Below, in pieces: positions 26,461-36,076 of a stretch of DNA of 64,000 nt (its first letter is position 1; every line of letters begins with the position of its first letter). The position numbers and the translations under genes were made by a program. The DNA lies in contig CAYRMD010000009.1 in NCBI GenBank assembly GCA_964425225.1, forward strand, positions 1 through 64,000, given 5' to 3'. The stretch comes from BPJU01 sp964425225 (GTDB lineage: Bacteria; Planctomycetota; Planctomycetia; Pirellulales; Pirellulaceae). Below the pieces are notes generated by a model. The model was not told the DNA's origin, searched no databases, and worked only from the letters and a program-made list of their open reading frames with translations.

Positions 26461-26796
26461 GGTATCGATGCGGGGTGCCCATGAGCCCCTTACGTAAATC
26501 GATCCGCCACGATAAACGTGGTTGGGAGTACGTTTGGTTCAAGGCGTCGAATCGTGAACCAGAAAAATGCGAAGGATCCACAGGATCGTGTGAGCGACAC
26601 TGATGGTAGAATTGGGGGCGAAAACTTCCCTACGGCGAACCGCAGGGTGGCCTGAGAAGAATTCCCGATGGGCGAGCCTAACGCTTACCTGGCGGCCTTG
26701 GCTCTTGTAACGATGGAAAGCGGTTTGTCGATGGGGAGCAACTGTAAGGCGTGGACGGTAGCGGTCACCTGGTATCCAGGCGTGCGGCAAGGTGAC
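26461..26796 (+). ncRNA. Candidate structured RNA between ubiA and mqnE
   Basis: This segment holds no plausible gene but many perfect hairpins: ATCGAT/ATCGAT with GGGG/CCCC inside (26464-26503); CCACG-ATAAA-CGTGG (26507-26521); TGGTTCA/TGAACCA (26535-26561); GATCC-ACA-GGATC (26575-26587); GTGT/ACAC (26588-26600); CCCTaCGG-CGAA-CCGcAGGG (26628-26647); CCTGG-TAT-CCAGG (26768-26780) inside GTCA/TGAC (26764-26796). I compared it with tmRNA, RNase P, SRP RNA and the common riboswitch cores I know and found no match. It could be a long leader of mqnE, a stand-alone RNA or a guide-type RNA remnant; strand is uncertain. Confidence 0.4.
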
Positions 26797-26872
26797 TGGT
26801 AAAGGTCGATAGGGAACAATAGCATTTTTCGAAGCAAACCTAAAGGCCATCGATATACAAAAAAGGCAAGTT

Positions 26873-28054
26873 ATGGCAGTAAGTACTGATTGGAAATTGA
26901 TACGCGACAAGGTCGAGGCCGGAGAACGGCTGTCATTCGAGGACGGCCTATATCTATATCGGCCGGAGGTACCCTTGCAAGAAATCGGTCAGTTGGCAAA
27001 CCTCGTGCGGGAACGCCTTCACGGCAATGTCGCGTATTACAACATCAATACTCATTTGAATCCCACAAACATTTGTGTCTACCGTTGCACGTTTTGTGCA
27101 TTTCGTTCGGATTTGCGCGACCCGAAGGGTTACGTGATGAGCGACGAACAGATCCTGGAGCGGGGTCGCGAGGCAGTCGACAACGGTTGCACGGAAATGC
27201 ATATCGTAGGGGGATTACACCACCAGAGGAAGTATGAGTGGTATGTGCATCTAATTGAGTTGTTGCACGAGGCTTTCCCGCGCGTACATCTGAAGGCATG
27301 GACAGCAGTGGAAATCAGTTGGTTTGAATTCCTGGCCAAAAAACCGGCTCGTGAAGTCCTGCTGGATATGATTCATGCGGGGTTAGGGAGTTTGCCGGGC
27401 GGCGGTGCTGAGATTTTTCATCCTCAGGTGAGGCATCGGATTTGTGAGCACAAGGCCGACGCAGCTAAGTGGTTGGACATTCACCGCACAGCTCATCAAC
27501 TCGGTTTAAAGACCAATTGCACGATGCTTTATGGGCACATCGAGGAGCCGTTTCACCGCATTGACCACCTGTTGCGCTTGCGCCGGTTGCAGGACGAAAC
27601 GGGTGGGTTTCAGACCTTTATTCCTTTGGCATTTCATCCGGTCAACACGGGGCTAGCACATTTGCCAAAGCCTTCGGTGCTCGTGGATCTGCGCACCCTA
27701 GCCATTTCCCGGCTGCTTTTAGACAACATCCCCCATATCAAAGCGTACTGGGTGATGCTTGGCGTAGACGTGGCTCAGGTGGCCTTGGCATATGGCGCGG
27801 ATGATCTTGACGGCACAGTACGGCATGAACTGATCTACCACGACGCAGGTGCCACGACGCCGCAAATGCTGTCTGTCGAACAAATACGTTACTTGATTCA
27901 AGAAGCAGGTCGGCAACCCGTTGAACGCGATACGCTTTATCGGCCGGTGGTACGCGCCCCGAACGATTTCCGGCGCTGGTGGGTTGAGGAAAGCACCCGT
28001 CCGACGCCGAGGTTGACCGGCGCGCTACCCGCTTCAACTCAAGGCCCTTATTAA
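26873..28054 (+). CDS. mqnE: Aminofutalosine synthase MqnE
   Basis: The 393-residue radical SAM enzyme carries CVYRCTFC (Cys68, Cys72, Cys75) after NINTHLNPTNI, the MqnE hallmark. Other MqnE stretches are MHIVGGLHHQRKYEWYV, DSLPGGGAEIFHPQVR-like GSLPGGGAEIFHP, LGLKTNCTMLYGHIEEP, PHIKAYWVMLG and DDLDGTVRHELI. The enzyme makes aminofutalosine from a chorismate derivative and SAM, an early step of the futalosine menaquinone route. It is distinct from MqnC, which has a different motif after the cluster. Other futalosine genes are not in this window. The upstream gap is unusually long and structured. Confidence 0.93.
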   Translation: MAVSTDWKLIRDKVEAGERLSFEDGLYLYRPEVPLQEIGQLANLVRERLHGNVAYYNINTHLNPTNICVYRCTFCAFRSDLRDPKGYVMSDEQILERGREAVDNGCTEMHIVGGLHHQRKYEWYVHLIELLHEAFPRVHLKAWTAVEISWFEFLAKKPAREVLLDMIHAGLGSLPGGGAEIFHPQVRHRICEHKADAAKWLDIHRTAHQLGLKTNCTMLYGHIEEPFHRIDHLLRLRRLQDETGGFQTFIPLAFHPVNTGLAHLPKPSVLVDLRTLAISRLLLDNIPHIKAYWVMLGVDVAQVALAYGADDLDGTVRHELIYHDAGATTPQMLSVEQIRYLIQEAGRQPVERDTLYRPVVRAPNDFRRWWVEESTRPTPRLTGALPASTQGPY

Positions 28055-28326
28055 TAGCTGCCCGCCACGTAGATCGGCACAAGCAGCATGCAGCGAGCCA
28101 ACGTCCATAAGCCTGGGTGAAGTGGTTCCGGTGAGCAACCTAGAACCAACCGGACGCTCACCAGATGCATCGGAACCAAGACGGCCAGGAAAATGCTGGT
28201 GGTGGCTTCATCCCAAAGTGCCAGGATCAGGGCTAACGCGATCCATGCGCACCATTCTAAAGCACGGCGCGGGTATTCACCGAAGGTCGAGGGACACGGC
28301 AACGAAACAACGGATGCACTTTGCAT
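28051..28326 (-). CDS. Small membrane protein, 91 aa
   Basis: The 91-residue frame has two hydrophobic stretches (about 26-46 and 52-90) with a short loop, and converges on mqnE with a four-base 3' overlap. I recognise no family. Codon composition looks like a real gene, but nothing else supports it, so it is a hypothetical membrane protein. Confidence 0.45.
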   Translation of the reverse strand: MQSASVVSLPCPSTFGEYPRRALEWCAWIALALILALWDEATTSIFLAVLVPMHLVSVRLVLGCSPEPLHPGLWTLARCMLLVPIYVAGSY

Positions 28327-28681
28327 CCTTTTAGACTAGTTGCCGGGTCGATCCAGTACCAGTCCCCTGTCCCGCGTCGTCAAGCAAAAGTGTCAAGTCA
28401 GAGTGCCGGCGTTATCTGTAGTTCAGCGACCTTGTCGAGCCGTTGGAACTGAGAATAACGCATTGTCGTGCGGAATTCTTTCCCGGTTTAGTCCAAGCCG
28501 AGCGGCGCAAACAGGTTCTTCCCCAAAACGCCACGCGACCGCGTCATTCTCTTATTATTTGCAGCGCCTCTGCGTTTATTGCTTTTTCATGCTCGGTCCG
28601 GCGCAATGAAATGGCTCACTCACCGCCTGTAGCTTGTATTCGTTCTCCGGTTGGATAGGTCGTACAGGGCAAGCATCGCGC
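28327..28681. other. Gene-free stretch of 355 bases
   Basis: No convincing gene or RNA is seen. It contains a short match to the dispersed module B (28561-28577, AACGCAGAGGCGC on the minus strand). Confidence 0.4.
28561..28577 (-). repeat. Dispersed repeat, module B
   Basis: The minus strand reads AAACGCAGAGGCGCTGC, a diverged copy of the AACGCAAAGGCGC module. Confidence 0.35.
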
Positions 28682-29470
28682 TTAAGTTCCGAATTCGGAG
28701 CGACGGCGGGCGAGCTGTTCCTGCAGTCGCTGGACGATACTGCTATGCATCTGACTGACCCGGCTTTCGCTCAAATCGAGCGTTGCACCGATTTCTTTCA
28801 TGGTCAGTTCTTCGTAGTAGTACAGGATAATGATAAGCCGTTCATTGCGATTTAAGCCTTTGGTAACCAGCCGCATTAAGTCGCTTTTTTGGATACGTTT
28901 CGTGGGATCTTCGCCTCTCTTATCTTCGAGGATGTCGATCTCACGCACGTCCTTATAGCTATCCGTTTCGTACCATTTTTTATTGAGGCTTACGACGTTG
29001 ACGGCACTGGCTTCCACCATGAGTTTTTCTAGCTCGTCGAGCGAAATACCAAGGTGCTCGGCCAGCTCTTGTTCCGAAGGATGCCGCCCCAATTGGCTTT
29101 CCAGGGCCTTGGTGGCTTCGGCTAGTTTGCTCGCTTTGGATCGTACCAGTCGGGGGACCCAGTCCATGGTACGGAGCTCATCGAGCATTGCCCCACGGAT
29201 ACGGGGTACACAATAGGTTTCGAACTTGACGCCGCGATCTAGATCAAAGGCTTCGATGGCGTCCAACAGGCCGAAGGTACCGGCTGAAACCAAATCCTCT
29301 AAATCGACACCTTGCGGCAACCGAGTCCAAATCCGCTCGGCGTTATACCGCACCAGAGGCAGGTAGTGTTCAATGAGCCGGTTGCGCAGATCGATGCGCG
29401 TCGGATCTTGTTTATAGGCTATCCAGATCTGTTGGATATCTGCGGCCAGGTCCGTTGTCGTTGTCGCCAT
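28682..29470 (-). CDS. fliA: Flagellar/WhiG-type sigma factor
   Basis: The 262-residue product is a group 3 sigma-70 factor. Region 2 lies about 28-110 (LRYNAERIWTRLPQG-like VRYNAERIWTRLPQGVDLEDLV, then RGVKFETYCVPRIRGAMLDELR), region 3 about 110-170, and region 4 at the C terminus (LTMKEIGATLDLSESRVSQ). This domain order and the RIRGAMLDELR stretch are typical of FliA/WhiG. GGAGG precedes ATG 29470. It is last in the flagellar run, so it probably switches on late flagellar genes. No FlgM-like anti-sigma gene is next to it. Confidence 0.9.
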   Translation of the reverse strand: MATTTTDLAADIQQIWIAYKQDPTRIDLRNRLIEHYLPLVRYNAERIWTRLPQGVDLEDLVSAGTFGLLDAIEAFDLDRGVKFETYCVPRIRGAMLDELRTMDWVPRLVRSKASKLAEATKALESQLGRHPSEQELAEHLGISLDELEKLMVEASAVNVVSLNKKWYETDSYKDVREIDILEDKRGEDPTKRIQKSDLMRLVTKGLNRNERLIIILYYYEELTMKEIGATLDLSESRVSQMHSSIVQRLQEQLARRRSEFGT

Positions 29471-29533
29471 TCAATCCTCCATGATTGTGATGGTCGTAAC
29501 GGCGGTATCGGCCAATGCTCTTTGGCACTGGTA

Positions 29534-29776
29534 TTAGGCTGGTGTTGTGGCCCCATCTTGTCTTTGGAGCAACTCGGATTTCAACCGATCCAATACCGCG
29601 TGGCGTATAGTGGCGGCAGCGATCGTGCCGATTACCAAACCGGCGGCTACGCCAGCAAGCAATGCCAAGGTCGCGTGCAATAACAGGGGCCAGGGGGTAA
29701 CTCCGTGAACTGCACCCCGTACCACACTTGCCACAAAACCACCCATCCCTAGGATACCGGCATAGGCTCGGGCCAT
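29534..29776 (-). CDS. Small membrane protein of the flagellar run
   Basis: The 80-residue product has one or two hydrophobic segments, the stronger at about 32-58 (LLLHATLALLAGVAAGLVIGT), and a charged C-terminal tail (LKSELLQRQDG). It starts at ATG 29776 with AAGGA upstream and lies between flhG and fliA, all on one strand with short gaps. I do not know its role; its place implies a link to flagellar export or regulation. Confidence 0.55.
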   Translation of the reverse strand: MARAYAGILGMGGFVASVVRGAVHGVTPWPLLLHATLALLAGVAAGLVIGTIAAATIRHAVLDRLKSELLQRQDGATTPA

Positions 29777-29920
29777 GCTTTCGGTCCTTGGCGGTCGAGC
29801 AGCCGGAAGATCGACTGCTTTTTTACGCGACAGTCCATCCCAAGGTGCGCGGTAACTTATCGACCAACATCCGCGGAAAAATTAAAAATTATCCTCCTTT
29901 TTCCTGGTCTATCGCCTGGA

Positions 29921-30721
29921 TCAACCTTTTGGTAGGTCTTTACAGGTGGGCTCGCTATCCTGCAAAGGCTCTAACCGCGGCATCCATCGGGCCGCCAGGC
30001 TCTCAATGGCTCGCGCAAAGGGCGTATCAGCCGGGTTCGGTCGCGGAACTGCCGGTAGGATCGGAACTTCTTCGGGCAGCCAGCCGTCGTAACCCACGTG
30101 CCGATCGAGGAAGTGGCGACAAACCTGGGCTAAGCCGTGGAACACTCGATGCGCCGTTGCCGCCTGATCGACTCGATTGAATACCACACGGATGGGTGCC
30201 GGGCTACCCTGAGCTATCCGTTTCACCTCGGCATAGCACGACAGAACCGACGGTGGATCGGACCGGGTAACCAGTAGCCACTCGTCAGCTACGTCGCAGC
30301 ACTGCCCGAAAATCTCTGGGGAACTGCCGGTATCCACCAGAAAGGTTGGAACGGCGTCCGTTTCGTCGAACTGAGCTCGACGTTCCTGCATTCGTTCGAC
30401 AAGCGTTTGGCCGATCGACGAATGAATCGATACTCTTACAAGCGCCAGCAGATCCGCCGGATCTGCCTCGGTGAGAATGTCGCTTGGCGAGCCGACCGCT
30501 TGGTGAAAGGCAGCCGGTGGTACGCTTTCCGATTGTGCCGGCGCATCGACCAGGGCGATGCGCACTCCGCGGCGGCATAGCGCCGTAGCAAGGTGCTTAG
30601 CAACCGTAGTAGCTCCGCATCCGGGCGAAGCGCCCCGAACGATGACCACTCGCGGAGTCGCCGAACGAAGGCCGACCGTCCGGGCTAACTGGCGTAAGCG
30701 GGTCGCCTGGTCAACCACCAT
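29921..30721 (-). CDS. flhG: FlhG/FleN-like MinD-family ATPase
   Basis: The 266-residue product has a deviant Walker A, RGASPGCGATTVAKHLA near residue 28, typical of MinD/ParA ATPases, then VALVDAPAQ-like strand, LVDTGSS and a FNRVDQ base-recognition stretch. It follows flhF with 12 bases between. In other bacteria FlhG limits flagellar number by acting on FlhF. AAGGAG precedes ATG 30721. It is less conserved than flhF, so the name is by context. Confidence 0.78.
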   Translation of the reverse strand: MVVDQATRLRQLARTVGLRSATPRVVIVRGASPGCGATTVAKHLATALCRRGVRIALVDAPAQSESVPPAAFHQAVGSPSDILTEADPADLLALVRVSIHSSIGQTLVERMQERRAQFDETDAVPTFLVDTGSSPEIFGQCCDVADEWLLVTRSDPPSVLSCYAEVKRIAQGSPAPIRVVFNRVDQAATAHRVFHGLAQVCRHFLDRHVGYDGWLPEEVPILPAVPRPNPADTPFARAIESLAARWMPRLEPLQDSEPTCKDLPKG

Positions 30722-30733
30722 GGTCAACGCTCC

Positions 30734-31942
30734 TTAGGGTGTGCGGCGCTCGGCCGACGAGGACGAGCGGTGAGGTACCAGATGTTCCCAACCAAGGAGG
30801 ATGCGAGCCAGCATCCGGGCATTGGCCGGAAGGATGTCATCTGGCACGTTTTGCCCGTACGTTAGGTAGCTCAATGGCAGCCGGCAACTGCGTAAAAGGG
30901 GCAACAAATAACCCAGTCCGCCGGCTTCATCCAGTTTGGTAAGGAGAATCGCTGTTGGTCCAATTTCGGCGAATCGCTCGGTAACACGACGTTGATGGGC
31001 CAGGCTAGCGGCAGCACTTACCACCAGGTGCACTTCGTCGACCTTGGCCGCCGCCAACAATGCTTTTAGTTCCCCGATTTGTGTTTCATCCGATGGGCTA
31101 CGGCCGGCCGTGTCGATTAATACAAGCTCCATTTGTCCAAGCCGATCCAAGGCCGCTGCCATTTCACCGACCGCCCCAACCACCTCCATCGGCAAGTCGA
31201 TAATGTCGGCGTAGGTCCGGAGCTGCTCGACGGCCGCTACCCGGTAAGTGTCCACAGTAATCAATCCCACACGGCGCCGATCGCGCAGGTGAAAATTGGC
31301 AGCCAGCTTGGCGATCGTTGTCGTCTTCCCGACACCGGTCGGCCCGACTAAAGCGACACAACGTCGTTTGCCTGGCAACAGACGAATCGGTCCCCCAACT
31401 AAAATCTGTTCTTCCACCAGCCGTGCCAATCGCGTTCGGAGGATAGCTGAATCGGACAGGTCTTCGGGGCGCGTTGCTTTTCGTAGTTGCTCGATTAGCT
31501 CCCGAGCTGTTTCTTCTTGCATGTCCGCATCGATGAGTTCCGTGAATAGCTGAAAGAGTTCTTCGGGCATGGCGTTATTTGATGCGTTGGCCCGCTGTTC
31601 ATACAGCCTTTCGACCATGTGCTGCAGTTGTTCGAGGCGATGTTCCAGTGGGGCGGGGTTTGTCGCAACAGTAACGGTACCCCCCTGCTGTCGCAACGTT
31701 CGATTGACAGGTGCATGGGCAGCTACCTGGGAACCGGCGGCTCGCTCGACTCCAGCGAAGCGGCTGGGAACCGCCACATCGGATGAGGCAACCACCTCAA
31801 TTTCCGTGCGACCGGTCAGCCAGGGAAACCACCCACGACGGACCTCGCGAGTCTGGAGCACCGCGGCTTCCGGTCCGAGTTCACGCCGTACCAGCACCAA
31901 AGCCTCCTGCAAGGTTCGAGCTCGAAAGGTTCGCACTTCCAT
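30734..31942 (-). CDS. flhF: Flagellar biosynthesis GTPase FlhF
   Basis: The 402-residue product is an SRP-type GTPase. The N-terminal 70 residues have the FlhF start MEVRTFRARTLQEALVLVRRELGPEA; a variable linker follows; the GTPase core has GPTGVGKTTTIAKLA, LITVDTYRVAAVEQL, LIDTAGRSP and LTKLDEAGGLG. FlhF places and starts flagella at the correct site, with FlhG. GGGAG lies six bases before ATG 31942. The gene follows flhA by 46 bases. Confidence 0.93.
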   Translation of the reverse strand: MEVRTFRARTLQEALVLVRRELGPEAAVLQTREVRRGWFPWLTGRTEIEVVASSDVAVPSRFAGVERAAGSQVAAHAPVNRTLRQQGGTVTVATNPAPLEHRLEQLQHMVERLYEQRANASNNAMPEELFQLFTELIDADMQEETARELIEQLRKATRPEDLSDSAILRTRLARLVEEQILVGGPIRLLPGKRRCVALVGPTGVGKTTTIAKLAANFHLRDRRRVGLITVDTYRVAAVEQLRTYADIIDLPMEVVGAVGEMAAALDRLGQMELVLIDTAGRSPSDETQIGELKALLAAAKVDEVHLVVSAAASLAHQRRVTERFAEIGPTAILLTKLDEAGGLGYLLPLLRSCRLPLSYLTYGQNVPDDILPANARMLARILLGWEHLVPHRSSSSAERRTP

Positions 31943-31988
31943 TGTCAACTCCCGTGCTGTGGTTGTGAGCGGTTACTCACCCGGCTTT

Positions 31989-34067
31989 TCACTGTGGGCT
32001 ATCGATGTCGGCTACCATGGCCACGGCTTCAACACGTGTATCGCGGGTAACTTCGTTGTAGCTAAGCACATGTAACCTGGGCAGATTCGCTGCGGTGATT
32101 TGTTTTAAGCCAGGCCGAATGCGCGGGCTCACCAGGACCACGGCCGGTCGATGCATCTGAATCAAACGCGGCACTTCCCTGGCAATCGCCTCATTTATTT
32201 TTTCCACCGTCTGTGGAGGAAGACGCACAAACAATCCCCGATCCGTATGTTCGATACCCGCTGCAATGCGGTCCTCTAAAGCGGGATCGAGTGTTATGAC
32301 CCACAGCCGGTTTCCAGCATCGCGCAAGCGCGTCGAGATGGTGCGAGCTAGGCGGTGCCGGACATATTCCGTAAGCCAAATGAGGTCTTTGATCCGGGGA
32401 GCGTAATCGCCCAACGTTTCCAGGATCAACGCCAATTGCCGGATCGGAACCTGCTCGCGCAGCAGCATCTGGAGGACCTGTTGCACCTCGCTCAACTTCA
32501 GAACCGACGGGATCAGTTCGTCGACTACTGCCGGCGTCGACTTTTTCAGCTCGTCGATCAACTGTTTCGTCGCGTCGCGCGTCAACAACTCGTCAGCATG
32601 ACGGCGAACGATCTCCTGCAAGTGCGTCGCCAGCACTGCGGTCGGTTCTACCACCGTATAGCCCAGCATCTCGGCGCGATCGCGTACCGCCGGTTCGATC
32701 CATACGGCCGGTTGTTGGAAAGCCGGGTCTTGGGTTTCCTCGCCGGGAATGGGCCCTCGAGCCTGCGGGCCGCGTATGGCGAGAAATCGGTCGGGATATA
32801 CGGTTCCTGAGGCGACAGGATTGTTGACGATTTTGATCGAGTACTGGTACTCACCAAGTCGCAGGTTATCGCGCACTCGGACCTTGGGTAACACAATACC
32901 AATGTCGGCTGCCACTGCTTGCCGTACGGCGGTGATCCGCGGTAAAAGATCCCCGCCCCGTGCCGGATCGGCTAACCGGATTAGTCCCACACCGATCTCG
33001 ATTTCCATCGGATCGATTGCCAGGTAGTTCTCGATACGATCTTCGACCGGTTTATGGCGAGTTGCCTCAGTTTGTTGCTGTTGTCGCTCGAATCGTCGCT
33101 CCTGACCTTGAAGTATCAATGCCAACCCGACACAGCCGGCACCCAAGCCGAGCAGAGGTAGCGTCGGTAGGTGTGTGAAAATCAGCAACAGGAGGAATCC
33201 ACCGGCGACGAACAAGGCTTGGGGGCGAGCAAATAGCTGGTGCAAGAATTCCACGGGCAGATTAACCGCTTTCGTACTACGGGTAACGAGTAAACCGGCT
33301 GCCAACGAGATCAAGAAAGCGGGTACTTGGCTAACCAAGCCGTCGCCGATGGTGAGCTTTGTGAATACCTGGGCCGCCTCGGATATGGGCATGCCGGCTT
33401 CGAACACGCCGATAAACAGACCGCCGAGGATATTGACCAGCGTAATGATGATACCGGCGATGGCATCACCTCGGACAAATTTGCTGGCACCGTCCATGGC
33501 ACCGTAAAAGTCAGCCTGTTGGGTGAGCTCTTCGCGCCGACGCTGGGCCTCTTTTTCGTCGATAATCCCCGCGTTCAAGTCAGCATCGATCGCCATTTGC
33601 CGTCCGGGCATACCGTCCAGGGCGAAACGAGCGGCCACTTCGCTAATACGCGTTGCCCCCTTGGTGATCACTAGGAACTGGATCGCCACGATGATCACGA
33701 ATAGGATCATCCCCACGATCACGTGATCACCAGCAACGAACTCACCGAAGGCCTTAATCACTCCGCCGGCTGCCATCAACTGCTCGGTTTGACCTCGGGT
33801 GAGGATCAATCGGGTGGATGCCACATTCAGTACCAAGCGACTCATCGTGGTTGCCAGCAGCAGTGAGGGGAAGATGCTGAACTCTAAGGGGGTTCGCACG
33901 TAGATGGTCATGAGCAACACGAGTACGGCCACCGCGATGTTGGCCGCCAACAAGAAATCCAGCAACAGTGGGGGCAGCGGGATCAGGATCACCAGCAGGC
34001 TGGCGATAATCCCCAAGGGTAGAACGAGATCTTTCCACTGAGCGTAGCGCGTCATGGCATCCGTCAT
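31989..34067 (-). CDS. flhA: Flagellar export protein FlhA
   Basis: The 692-residue product is the large inner-membrane export gate of the flagellar type III system. Eight or so hydrophobic segments fill the first 330 residues, with the family stretch FIFPSLLLATTMSRLVLNVASTRLIL-like (after LEFSIF), GDGLVSQVPAFLISLAAGLLVTR, and MDGASKFVRGDAIAGI. The C-terminal 350 residues are the cytosolic docking domain. Length is normal. It heads the minus-strand flagellar run flhA-flhF-flhG-small protein-fliA; flhB is not in the window. Confidence 0.95.
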   Translation of the reverse strand: MTDAMTRYAQWKDLVLPLGIIASLLVILIPLPPLLLDFLLAANIAVAVLVLLMTIYVRTPLEFSIFPSLLLATTMSRLVLNVASTRLILTRGQTEQLMAAGGVIKAFGEFVAGDHVIVGMILFVIIVAIQFLVITKGATRISEVAARFALDGMPGRQMAIDADLNAGIIDEKEAQRRREELTQQADFYGAMDGASKFVRGDAIAGIIITLVNILGGLFIGVFEAGMPISEAAQVFTKLTIGDGLVSQVPAFLISLAAGLLVTRSTKAVNLPVEFLHQLFARPQALFVAGGFLLLLIFTHLPTLPLLGLGAGCVGLALILQGQERRFERQQQQTEATRHKPVEDRIENYLAIDPMEIEIGVGLIRLADPARGGDLLPRITAVRQAVAADIGIVLPKVRVRDNLRLGEYQYSIKIVNNPVASGTVYPDRFLAIRGPQARGPIPGEETQDPAFQQPAVWIEPAVRDRAEMLGYTVVEPTAVLATHLQEIVRRHADELLTRDATKQLIDELKKSTPAVVDELIPSVLKLSEVQQVLQMLLREQVPIRQLALILETLGDYAPRIKDLIWLTEYVRHRLARTISTRLRDAGNRLWVITLDPALEDRIAAGIEHTDRGLFVRLPPQTVEKINEAIAREVPRLIQMHRPAVVLVSPRIRPGLKQITAANLPRLHVLSYNEVTRDTRVEAVAMVADIDSPQ

Positions 34068-34546
34068 GGCGCAAGCGTACTGCTAGCGTGCCGCGCCCAC
34101 CGGCCCGCTTCAGACTTCCCAGCTTCCCTTCTGGGCGAAATCAGGTGCCGAAAAGTAGCCGATACGTCATTTGTTGTCTAGGTCGGTTTCTGGGCAGTAG
34201 TGTGTGCGTCACATTTGTAGGTGAAAAATTTTTTAGCGCAGAGATGCAGAGGGGCAGAGGAAAGAGTAAGTAAGCTGGCAACACCTGCTGCCGGTCGGGA
34301 ACGGACCATTTTTGCCCGAGGCCTCTGTACGGGATCCCAGTGATGATAATCCCACGCCTCGGGTTAGCTAGTTTCACCAAAATCACCAGGGTTGTACGAA
34401 AAATTCGTGACCAAGCCGCTACCCGATCTTGCCAATTGTCCGGTTTACTGCGCCTTTGCCCGTTTGCATCAAATCCCCACGCCCATGAAATGGCAAATGC
34501 CGAACACGCATCAGAACATCAGAACGGAGTACTCAGCGCGAACAAC
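34068..34546. other. Gene-free stretch of about 480 bases
   Basis: Between the divergently placed flhA start and the trpE end no gene is seen. It contains a poor copy of module B (34232-34260) and short A/T-rich tracts. The promoter of flhA is probably here but no clear boxes were seen. Confidence 0.4.
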
Positions 34547-36076
34547 TTACCTACAATCAAGACGCACACACTTGGCCGTACGCTGGTCGGTCAATTGGAT
34601 CGCCTTGAGCAAGCCGCGGGCCTTATTGAGGGTCTCGACATATTCGCGTGTCGGGTCACTATCCGCTACAATCCCGGCGCCGGCCTGGATATAGGCGGTC
34701 TGGTTTTGAACGACAATGGTCCGCAATGCGATACAGGTGTCCATGTTGCCGCTGAAGTCAAAATAGCCGACCGCGCCCGCGTACGGTCCCCGACGGTGCG
34801 GCTCGATCTCATCGATGATCTGCATAGCCCGGACTTTGGGCGCTCCGGAAACCGTTCCTGCCGGAAGGCACGCGCGCAGGGCATCGAAGGCATCTTTACC
34901 TTCAGCCAGCTCGCCGGACACGTTGGACGTAATGTGCATTACATGACTGTAGCGCTCGACGACCATCACGTCCGACAATTTCACGCTGCCGTAGCGTGCG
35001 ACGCGCCCTACGTCATTGCGCCCAAGATCCACCAACATCACATGCTCAGCACGCTCCTTGACATCAGCGAGTAACTCCGCTTCCAGCCGTCGGTCTTCTT
35101 CCGGTGTCGCCCCACGCGGGCGAGTTCCAGCCAGCGGGCGTACCGTAACCTTCCCGTGGACCACGCGACACATGATTTCCGGTGAACTTCCCACCAAAGT
35201 GACTTCCGGGGTTCGGAGGTAGAACATAAAGGGGCTGGGATTGACAACACGCAAGGTCCGATAGATTTCCAGCGGATCACAGCGCAACGTTACTGCCAAG
35301 CGCTGGCTGATGACTACTTGGAAAATATCACCGGCTCGAATGTACTCGACGCACCGGCGCACCGCCTGCTCGAATTCGGCCTGGGTAAAATTCGAGCTAT
35401 ACGAGAGTGTCACAGGACTGTCTAAATCGATGTCGTCGGGTGGAAGCTCCTGGTTTCCCCGCGACAAGCGTTCCACAAGTTGATCGACCGAGCGGCATGC
35501 GTTGCTATACGCTTCTTGCAGTTGAAAATCACTGGCTTTTCCATCTTCCGGCAAGCGAGCTAAAGCTATTGCGAATAATGTCTTTTGGACGTTGTCAAAA
35601 ACCGCTAGCCGGTCATAAAAGGCAAACGATAAGTCGGGTAGACCTCGATCGTCCGGGGGAGCATGTGGCAGGTGTTCCGTATACCGTACTACATCGTATC
35701 CGGCATAACCGACTGCCCCACCACAAAACGGGGGAAGTTCCGGCAAAGGCGCTGCTCGCCAACGATGCACCTTGGATCTCAAGTACTCTAGGGGATCCGG
35801 ACACTCCAGGGAATGCGTCCCTCCGCTGGATCGCACCACCAGCCGATGCCCATAAGCCACCAACTGTTCGTATGGCTCGGTCGCGAGAATACTATAACGC
35901 CCGACCTTTTCGCCGCCGATGACGCTCTCAAACAAACAGCCAGGCGATCCGCGATCCAACCGGACAAACGCCAACACGGGAGTTAGCCCGTCGCTAAAGA
36001 GTCGGCGATAAACCGGAACGGCTGAGTACGACCGCGCAAGGGCTGAAAACTGATTAAAGGTCGGGTAATAGGTCAT
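34547..36076 (-). CDS. trpE: Anthranilate synthase component I
   Basis: The 509-residue product converts chorismate to anthranilate with a glutamine amidotransferase partner. FESVIGGEKVGRYS near residue 48 corresponds to the tryptophan feedback site region; the chorismate-binding core shows RPLAGTRPRGATPEED, DLGRNDVGRVA, PAGTVSGAPK and YAGAVGYFDFSGNMDTCIALRT. Aspects of GNMDTCIALRT favour TrpE over PabB. The frame is open to 36205, but I prefer ATG 36076 (MTYYPTFNQF), where homologous proteins normally begin. No trpG or other trp gene is adjacent. Confidence 0.9.
   Translation of the reverse strand: MTYYPTFNQFSALARSYSAVPVYRRLFSDGLTPVLAFVRLDRGSPGCLFESVIGGEKVGRYSILATEPYEQLVAYGHRLVVRSSGGTHSLECPDPLEYLRSKVHRWRAAPLPELPPFCGGAVGYAGYDVVRYTEHLPHAPPDDRGLPDLSFAFYDRLAVFDNVQKTLFAIALARLPEDGKASDFQLQEAYSNACRSVDQLVERLSRGNQELPPDDIDLDSPVTLSYSSNFTQAEFEQAVRRCVEYIRAGDIFQVVISQRLAVTLRCDPLEIYRTLRVVNPSPFMFYLRTPEVTLVGSSPEIMCRVVHGKVTVRPLAGTRPRGATPEEDRRLEAELLADVKERAEHVMLVDLGRNDVGRVARYGSVKLSDVMVVERYSHVMHITSNVSGELAEGKDAFDALRACLPAGTVSGAPKVRAMQIIDEIEPHRRGPYAGAVGYFDFSGNMDTCIALRTIVVQNQTAYIQAGAGIVADSDPTREYVETLNKARGLLKAIQLTDQRTAKCVRLDCR

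Noticed and set aside
26650..26700. A CTGAGA string reminiscent of a TPP riboswitch
   Set aside because: The other required parts, such as the ACCTGA segment, are missing at the right distance, and the downstream gene is not for thiamine.
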